Shown here: positions 58,747 through 64,000 of the stretch, one piece after another
How the letters are laid out: the number at the start of each line of letters is the position of its first letter
Numbering within the stretch: the stretch's first letter is position 1
Assembly: GCA_963781805.1 (NCBI GenBank)
Contig: CAWAHF010000004.1
Coordinates: 4,898,001-4,962,000 of the forward strand
DNA: 64,000 bases
Direction: 5' to 3'
DNA from: JAFGPL01 sp963781805
Lineage (GTDB): Bacteria > Bacteroidota > Bacteroidia > Bacteroidales > UBA10428
The notes under the pieces: model-generated
Told to the model about the DNA's origin: nothing
Database searches by the model: none
The model's input: only the letters and a program-made list of their open reading frames with translations
Position numbers and translations under genes: made by a program

Positions 58747-61182
58747 ATGAACATTAGATCAATCCGTAAATTCATTTATCTGCTATTATTTTTTTTTACG
58801 AGTAATTTCCTGAACGCACAAGAGAAAAAGAGTGTAGAAGCGTTATATATCACACAACCTTTAACCATAGATGCCGTGCTGGATGAGCCGGTTTATAATC
58901 AGGTGGCGCCTGCAACAGATTTTGTTCAACTTCAGCCAAATAACGGTAAACCTGCCCTTCAGAAATCAGAAGTCCGTTTTTTCTATGATCAGAATGCCAT
59001 TTATGTTGGGGCCATGCTTTATGATACATCTCCCGACAGTATTTTCAACTATCTGTCAGAAAGAGATAATATTGGAACATCCGATTATTTTGGGGTTTAT
59101 ATCGATCCATATAACGAAGGTCAGCTTGCGTATGGATTTTTTATTACACCCGCCGGAGTGCAAACCGATCTGAAGGCCATACGAAAAGAAAACGACAATG
59201 AAGAAAGTAACTGGAACGCCGTGTGGGAAAGCAAGACACGCATTGTTGATAACGGCTGGATAGTTGAAATGCGGATTCCTTATTCAGCCATAAGGTTTCC
59301 CGAAAAAGCAGAGCATATTTGGGGATTGAATATGTTCCGGAATATTCGAAGATATAATTCGAACAATTCCTGGAATTTTGTCGATCGCAAAGTTGCAGGA
59401 TTTATACATCAGGAGGGACAGCTTACAGGGATAAAAAATATAAAGCCGCCGATCAGGCTTTCGCTTTCTCCATATTTAGCAACCTATCTTGAGTACAAGA
59501 GCGGAAAGTCAAATCCGGACTTTCTCTATAAAGGAGGGATGGATTTGAAATATGGCCTCAGCGAAAGTTTTACACTCGATATGATGCTTATCCCCGATTT
59601 CGGCCAGATTCAGTCCGATGATAAGCAACTAAACCTGTCTCCCTATGAAATTTATTATGATGAACGAAGACAGTTTTTTACCGAAGGTACCGAACTCTTT
59701 CAACGGGCAGGACTTTTTTATTCGAGACGGATTGGGTCGACACCCAAGTTTTCTGACAAAGCAGAAAATGCACTTACGGATAATGAAGTGGTTGATTACA
59801 ATCCCGGTGAGACACAACTCCTAAATGCAACAAAAATTTCAGGACGTTCGGCTGGCGGGTGGGGCCTTGGTTTCCTAAATGCCATGACGCTGCCTTCATA
59901 TGCCGTTTTAAAAGATACCCTTACCGGAAACGAGCGAAAAGTACTTACACAACCTTTTACAAACTACAATGTCTCGGTGGTTGATAAGCTATTGAAAAAC
60001 AACTCCTATATCAGCATAATAAATTCCAATATGTCGATGGCGAATAATCCCTTCATGGCAGATGTTCTTGCTACTGATTTTCAGATACGTGATAAATCGA
60101 AAAAATTTGCTTTCAAAGGTAAGGGTGGAATGAGTTCAAGAGGGGATACCGCCAGGCAAAACGGTTATTATATGCAACTTGGGGTTGAGAAGAATAAAGG
60201 AGACTGGCAATATGGAGTTACCCAAACCGTTAACTCAGATAAGTTCGATATCAACGATCTGGGGTATATACGCAGAAATAATGAAGTAATCACCAATTCC
60301 TATTTTTTTCACCAGGTAATAGAACCGTTCTGGATTTTCAGGGAATGGCATGCACAGGTTTGGTGGGATTATTACCGGATTTATAAACCGTCGGATGTCT
60401 TCGGACATGAAATTGGATTTTATACCTATCTGTTGTTCAAAAACAATTACTCATTTGAAATGAATACAGGTATTGAAACCAATAGACGAGACTATTACGA
60501 AACAAGAGTTAAAAACAGGTATTTTTTCAGTCCATATGATTTCTGGATAAATGTATTTGTAAATTCCGACTGGAGAAAACCGGTAAATTATTATCTGCAT
60601 TACGGAGGATTTAATAAGCCGGATATCGATCAGTTTGGTTACTGGGGAGACGCAGGTATAAATGTACGTCTTGGTCACAGAATGCAGATGGAATATAATG
60701 TGAGTTTAAATCATTCCATAAACGACAGAGGCTTTGTGGATAAAACCGATTCGGAAGACACCATTTATTTTGCAAAACGTAATGTAAAAACTTTCCAGAA
60801 TATTTTTGGCGCTTCTTATACATTCAATAATAAGGCAAGTATTAAGATTAGAATCCGGCATTATTGGTCGGGCGCCAAGAATAAATCCTACTATCAACTT
60901 CAGCAGGATGGTTCACTACTGCTGGACCCTTCTTATGCCAACAATAATGATGAAAACTATAATGCATTTAATGTAGATATGATATTCAGGTGGATATTTG
61001 CACCCGGATCGGAAATGACGGTTGCCTGGAAAAATTCCATTTTAAATACCGGAGAGACAGTCATTGCTGATTATTGGGATAACCTGCATAATACCTGGAA
61101 ATCGGATCAGACCAACAGCCTTTCTGTAAAAGTGTTATACTACATTGATTACAATAATTTGAGGAAGAAAAAGCGGCAATAA
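58747..61182 (+). CDS. DUF5916 outer-membrane protein with N-terminal CBM9-like domain
   Basis: With the ATG at 58747 (signal peptide MNIRSIRKFIYLLLFFFTSNFLNAQ-like) the protein has 811 residues. An N-terminal CBM9-like sandwich (about 25-210, TIDAVLDEPVYNQVAPATDFVQ, FFYDQNAIYVGAMLYD) precedes a long domain that ends in Tyr/Asn-rich beta strands (VRLGHRMQMEYNVSLNHSIND), a beta-barrel-like region. DUF5916 is common in Bacteroidota and often near proteases or polysaccharide genes; function unknown. A frame open 24 codons upstream (58675) is less likely. Confidence 0.82.
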   Translation: MNIRSIRKFIYLLLFFFTSNFLNAQEKKSVEALYITQPLTIDAVLDEPVYNQVAPATDFVQLQPNNGKPALQKSEVRFFYDQNAIYVGAMLYDTSPDSIFNYLSERDNIGTSDYFGVYIDPYNEGQLAYGFFITPAGVQTDLKAIRKENDNEESNWNAVWESKTRIVDNGWIVEMRIPYSAIRFPEKAEHIWGLNMFRNIRRYNSNNSWNFVDRKVAGFIHQEGQLTGIKNIKPPIRLSLSPYLATYLEYKSGKSNPDFLYKGGMDLKYGLSESFTLDMMLIPDFGQIQSDDKQLNLSPYEIYYDERRQFFTEGTELFQRAGLFYSRRIGSTPKFSDKAENALTDNEVVDYNPGETQLLNATKISGRSAGGWGLGFLNAMTLPSYAVLKDTLTGNERKVLTQPFTNYNVSVVDKLLKNNSYISIINSNMSMANNPFMADVLATDFQIRDKSKKFAFKGKGGMSSRGDTARQNGYYMQLGVEKNKGDWQYGVTQTVNSDKFDINDLGYIRRNNEVITNSYFFHQVIEPFWIFREWHAQVWWDYYRIYKPSDVFGHEIGFYTYLLFKNNYSFEMNTGIETNRRDYYETRVKNRYFFSPYDFWINVFVNSDWRKPVNYYLHYGGFNKPDIDQFGYWGDAGINVRLGHRMQMEYNVSLNHSINDRGFVDKTDSEDTIYFAKRNVKTFQNIFGASYTFNNKASIKIRIRHYWSGAKNKSYYQLQQDGSLLLDPSYANNNDENYNAFNVDMIFRWIFAPGSEMTVAWKNSILNTGETVIADYWDNLHNTWKSDQTNSLSVKVLYYIDYNNLRKKKRQ

Positions 61183-61187
61183 GTATT

Positions 61188-61211
61188 CCGGTTGGCGTTC
61201 TCACCAACCGG
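61188..61211 (+). terminator. Bidirectional terminator-like hairpin between convergent genes
   Basis: CCGGTTGG (61188-61195), loop cgttctca, CCAACCGG (61204-61211), with one more A-T pair outside. It lies five bases after one stop codon and seven before the other, so it can serve both genes. The T run is short. Confidence 0.55.
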
Positions 61212-61218
61212 AGATTAT

Positions 61219-62565
61219 TTAGTTGATCGTTAGTTTTTCTGAGACGAAGGTATTTTCTTTAAGTATAGTTATAAAATAAACTCCCGATTTAAGATTCCTG
61301 ACATCCAGAATTTCTTCGTTACTTGAAATGGTCTTTTTTAGAACAACCTGACCTGTAGTATTTATAATTCTTAATTCAGCTCCGTTAAAATCCGCGTTTA
61401 ACACAAGTTTAACATATGAATTGGCCGGATTTGGAATTACCTGTAGTACCTGAGTTTCTCGGTTGTCCACAAAGGTGGGCATTACTGTAAAATTAATAAA
61501 ATATGATTTGGTAGTAGTGCCATCTTCTGCTTTTACCACTACTTCAGTACTTCCTGTTCCTGAAGAAACATCAATAAGTCCGTCGCCCGTATAAGTTGCA
61601 CACGGATACGTCGGTGTCACAATTACTCTTATGTTCTGAGTGCCAGCCGGTAAAGTGGCATTATAAGTTATTACTTCGGGATCGAAAGTCGGGGTATATT
61701 CGCCAAGGCCCAGTTGCAGTTGCAAAAGGGTTGCATCCGAAGAGGGAACATAAGGAGTGAAAGGTGTCGTTGCTAATCTGTTAATATCTGCCAGCCAAAC
61801 CTTTTTTGCTTCGGCGGTTAGCGGAAAGGGATTTAATACACCACTCGTGTTCAAACCAGTGGCAAAAAATGTTCTTGGTGCGTATGGTTTATCACATATT
61901 TCACCATAAAAAGGCTGACCTGTTTCAAATCTTACCACATTAACCGCATTTGCCAGATAATCAGATCTTACCATGATGGTTCCATTGGTTTCATTCGCAA
62001 GAATTAAAAGATCTTCCGGCGCAGTTGCCCAGGCTATTGTATCACCCGATAAGAAGTTTACCCCATAAAAAATAGTATCGGCTTTATAACTGGTATACGC
62101 CTTTATATCTGCTGTTTCCATGACATGAGAAGCAGTAGTACTGTTAAACCAATTGAGCTTGTCTCTTGCTGACGAATGTTGTGACATTAAAAGCAATGGC
62201 GCTGTCAGATGGTTCCACGCAAGTTTTGACGGAGCCAGATCTCCGCTTATACTTGATCTGCCAACGATTATCAGATCTGCATTGTTAAGACTGTCTATCA
62301 TCAACTGATTATCTAAAAGTGGCAGAGGATATGTAGTAACAATCTTATAACCTGCCTCTTTTAAGAACCGAAGAGGAATTGAATCATAGTCAACATCTTT
62401 CGAAATAAACATAATCAGGAGCGAATCCTGTGTTTCCCGTTGAAACAAATTTTGATTTGTCTGATGATAGGTAACTTGTTTCCCTGATATATCAGGTACT
62501 GCAAAAGAGAACATCATTACCCATAAGAAGGTAATTGCCCAGAAAGTAAATAGTCGGTTTTTCAT
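61219..62565 (-). CDS. T9SS-sorted surface protein with cadherin-like domain
   Basis: A 448-residue protein: signal peptide (about 1-28), an N-terminal region of about 240 residues with flavodoxin-like pattern (SLLIMFISKDVDYDSIPLRFLKEAGYKIVTTYP, NADLIIVGRSSISGDL), a cadherin-like beta-sandwich (about 285-365, LGEYTPTFDPEVITYNATLPAG) and a T9SS sorting domain (about 370-448, VIPNPANSYVKLVLN...LKSGVYFITIL). Role unknown; probably cell-surface or secreted. Confidence 0.7.
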   Translation of the reverse strand: MKNRLFTFWAITFLWVMMFSFAVPDISGKQVTYHQTNQNLFQRETQDSLLIMFISKDVDYDSIPLRFLKEAGYKIVTTYPLPLLDNQLMIDSLNNADLIIVGRSSISGDLAPSKLAWNHLTAPLLLMSQHSSARDKLNWFNSTTASHVMETADIKAYTSYKADTIFYGVNFLSGDTIAWATAPEDLLILANETNGTIMVRSDYLANAVNVVRFETGQPFYGEICDKPYAPRTFFATGLNTSGVLNPFPLTAEAKKVWLADINRLATTPFTPYVPSSDATLLQLQLGLGEYTPTFDPEVITYNATLPAGTQNIRVIVTPTYPCATYTGDGLIDVSSGTGSTEVVVKAEDGTTTKSYFINFTVMPTFVDNRETQVLQVIPNPANSYVKLVLNADFNGAELRIINTTGQVVLKKTISSNEEILDVRNLKSGVYFITILKENTFVSEKLTIN

Positions 62566-62802
62566 TTTTTTGGTTTGATTGGATGAGGTGATTAATTAGA
62601 TGTCATTCAGGGCATAAATATATAATTTTTATTATCTCGTTATTCGGGAACCATCAAAAATTTACTGATATATAACTCAAAATTTTGATGTATCTATAAA
62701 GAATGAAATTAGTTCCGGCTTAAAACGAAGGATTATAATATAACGACTCCTGAATCAACGGGATTCAGCTGCAGAAATGAAGCAAAGATGTAGATTATAA
62801 AA

Positions 62803-63351
62803 TTAAACTGAGGCCTTTTTAACTATTTCAAGCCCCCTTTTTATAGCTTCTTCATTTAGGGGGATCAATTTGTGGTGTCGCTCAGGCAATGATTTCTTTA
62901 AACCTGAAATAACATTCTCGAATTTGAGATAAGGTTTTAACTTCATATAGGCTCCTAAAACGATCATGTTAAAGGTTTTGGTACTCGCCATTTTAGCTGA
63001 TTCTGCAGCGGCTTCCACCTGGTAAATTTCAATATCCTTTCGTGTGGGATGTTTTGTAATTCCATTGGTATCGTATAGCAACAAGCCTCCGGGCTTCACA
63101 GTTTTTTCAAATTTATCCATTGATTGCTGGTTCAGGATAATGGCTGTATCGAATGAATTTATAATGGGAGAACTGATACGTTCATCGCTTAGAATTACAG
63201 TTACATTGGCTGTACCACCACGCATTTCAGGGCCGTAAGAGGGCATCCAGCTTACTTCCATATGTTGCATAATACCGGAGTATGCAAGTATTTTGCCCAT
63301 ACTAAGTACTCCCTGTCCACCGAATCCTGCTATTACAATTTCTTCATTCAT
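62803..63351 (-). CDS. 2-oxoacid:acceptor oxidoreductase, gamma subunit
   Basis: A 182-residue protein with the gamma-subunit pattern VIAGFGGQGVLSMGKILAYSG, WMPSYGPEMRGGTANVTVILS and PIINSFDTAIILNQQSMDKF. It belongs to ferredoxin-dependent oxidoreductases of the VOR/KOR type, which decarboxylate branched-chain 2-oxoacids or 2-oxoglutarate to acyl-CoA. The beta subunit gene precedes it on the same strand (30-base gap). This enzyme class points to anaerobic or low-potential metabolism. Confidence 0.9.
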   Translation of the reverse strand: MNEEIVIAGFGGQGVLSMGKILAYSGIMQHMEVSWMPSYGPEMRGGTANVTVILSDERISSPIINSFDTAIILNQQSMDKFEKTVKPGGLLLYDTNGITKHPTRKDIEIYQVEAAAESAKMASTKTFNMIVLGAYMKLKPYLKFENVISGLKKSLPERHHKLIPLNEEAIKRGLEIVKKASV

Positions 63352-63381
63352 AGTAACAATATCTTAAGTATGCTGAAATGT

Positions 63382-64000
63382 TTAATCTTTTTTAACGAGT
63401 ACACCGTCAACTTTAATATCACCCAGCGGATAGAAAGGAATCATGTTTTCTTCCATCCATTTGTTTGATTGAGCCGGGGTCATCTTCCAACCCGACGGGC
63501 AGTTTGATACAATTTCCACAAAGGATAAGCCTTTTTTTAATTTTTGATTTTCGAAAGCTATTCTTATCGCTTTTTTTGCTTTTCTCACATTTACGGGGGT
63601 ATGTACCGATTGTCTTGTAACATAAAGTGTACCGGGCAAATATCCAACAAGCTCGGTCATTTTCACCGGATTGCCCATAAGTGCAACATCCCTTCCGTAA
63701 GGCGTGGTCGATGATTTCATTCCAGAAAGGGTTGTTGGCGCCATCTGACCACCCGTCATACCATAAATACCGTTATTTATAAAAATTATGGTAATGTTTT
63801 CACCGCGGTTACAGGCATGAATTGTCTCCGACGTTCCAATGGCAGCAAGATCTCCATCACCCTGATAGGTAAAAACAAATTTTTCGGGCCAGCATCTTTT
63901 TATTCCTGTGGCATTAGCCGGGGCCCTGCCATGGGGGACCTGCTGCATATCAATATCCATGAATTCATAGGCAAGCACAGAACAACCAACGGGGGCAATG
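63382..64000 (-). CDS. 2-oxoacid:acceptor oxidoreductase, thiamine-diphosphate-binding beta subunit (5' end outside window)
   Basis: The frame runs past the right edge (last codons read IAPVGCSVLAYEFMDID), so about 206 C-terminal residues are present. The thiamine-diphosphate motif is GDGDLAAIGTSETIHACNRGENIT...NNGIYGMTGGQ, followed by TTLSGMKSSTTPYGRD. It is the catalytic partner of the gamma subunit downstream. The alpha subunit and any ferredoxin-like subunit should lie upstream, beyond the window. Substrate class (VOR versus KOR) is not decided by this fragment. Confidence 0.88.
   Translation of the reverse strand, partial: IAPVGCSVLAYEFMDIDMQQVPHGRAPANATGIKRCWPEKFVFTYQGDGDLAAIGTSETIHACNRGENITIIFINNGIYGMTGGQMAPTTLSGMKSSTTPYGRDVALMGNPVKMTELVGYLPGTLYVTRQSVHTPVNVRKAKKAIRIAFENQKLKKGLSFVEIVSNCPSGWKMTPAQSNKWMEENMIPFYPLGDIKVDGVLVKKD

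Overview
The window looks like a chromosomal segment of a member of the Bacteroidota, probably an anaerobic or facultative Bacteroidales/Marinilabiliales-type organism. The evidence is: AT-rich DNA with TAnnTTTG-type -7 boxes and almost no Shine-Dalgarno sequences; four proteins ending in type IX secretion (T9SS) C-terminal sorting domains; a TonB receptor/DUF4249 operon; an ECF-sigma/FecR/STN operon; DUF4251, DUF5916 and DPP III proteins; and a 2-oxoacid:ferredoxin oxidoreductase at the right edge. The species cannot be named from the sequence.

Region 1 (1-7.2 kb) is accessory DNA. Three Rhs-type C-terminal toxin cassettes lie in tandem (1-645, 1949-3220, 3975-4649). Each is followed by a small signal-peptide or membrane-anchored protein that is its likely immunity partner (662-1186, 3232-3810, 4723-5286). 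The first tip carries a JAB/JAMM-like metalloprotease signature, the second is unrecognised, and the third is a short glycine-rich hydrophobic tip. REP-associated tyrosine transposase (RAYT) elements at three stages of decay are interleaved. One, with 35-bp inverted REP repeats, supplies the start codon of the second Rhs cassette. Another sits between a RelE-type toxin-antitoxin pair and a PIN toxin whose start it has removed. Short palindromes are inserted inside coding sequences.

Region 2 (7.4-23 kb) holds two surface-uptake/sensing operons. The first is a TonB-dependent receptor with STN domain, a DUF4249 lipoprotein and a macroglobulin-like protein. The second is ECF sigma factor, FecR anti-sigma factor, STN/carboxypeptidase-like protein and a second macroglobulin-like protein. 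Both macroglobulin-like proteins carry a TonB-plug-like segment without a barrel. Between the operons lie a membrane-anchored methyltransferase and a two-gene operon pairing a plant-type glucuronokinase homologue with a GalU-type nucleotidyltransferase, a probable UDP-glucuronate salvage route.

Region 3 (23-39.5 kb) is mostly housekeeping: DPP III, a flippase-like membrane protein, DUF4251, a D-2-hydroxyacid dehydrogenase, RibH, a TPR protein, RecF and its DUF721/DciA-like neighbour, pirin, a TPR-tailed lipoprotein and a DMT transporter. Two heptanucleotide-repeat arrays and a secreted beta-helix protein are also present.

Region 4 (39.5-62.6 kb) contains a small carbohydrate cluster (GH51, GH35-like, CBM9+PKD) without SusC/SusD. 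Then come Ndk, NrnA with three FKBP-like lipoproteins, an RsmI-like methyltransferase, a TMTC-like TPR membrane protein and an MFS transporter. A scar of accessory DNA (broken ParE toxin with intact antitoxin, palindromes, a REP of the same family as at 1.3 kb) precedes a PL9-type pectate lyase. A protein with 11-residue repeats, a DUF5916 outer-membrane protein and a T9SS-sorted cadherin-like protein follow. The right edge (62.8-64 kb) encodes the gamma and beta subunits of a ferredoxin-dependent 2-oxoacid oxidoreductase. No tRNA, rRNA, CRISPR array or integrase was seen.
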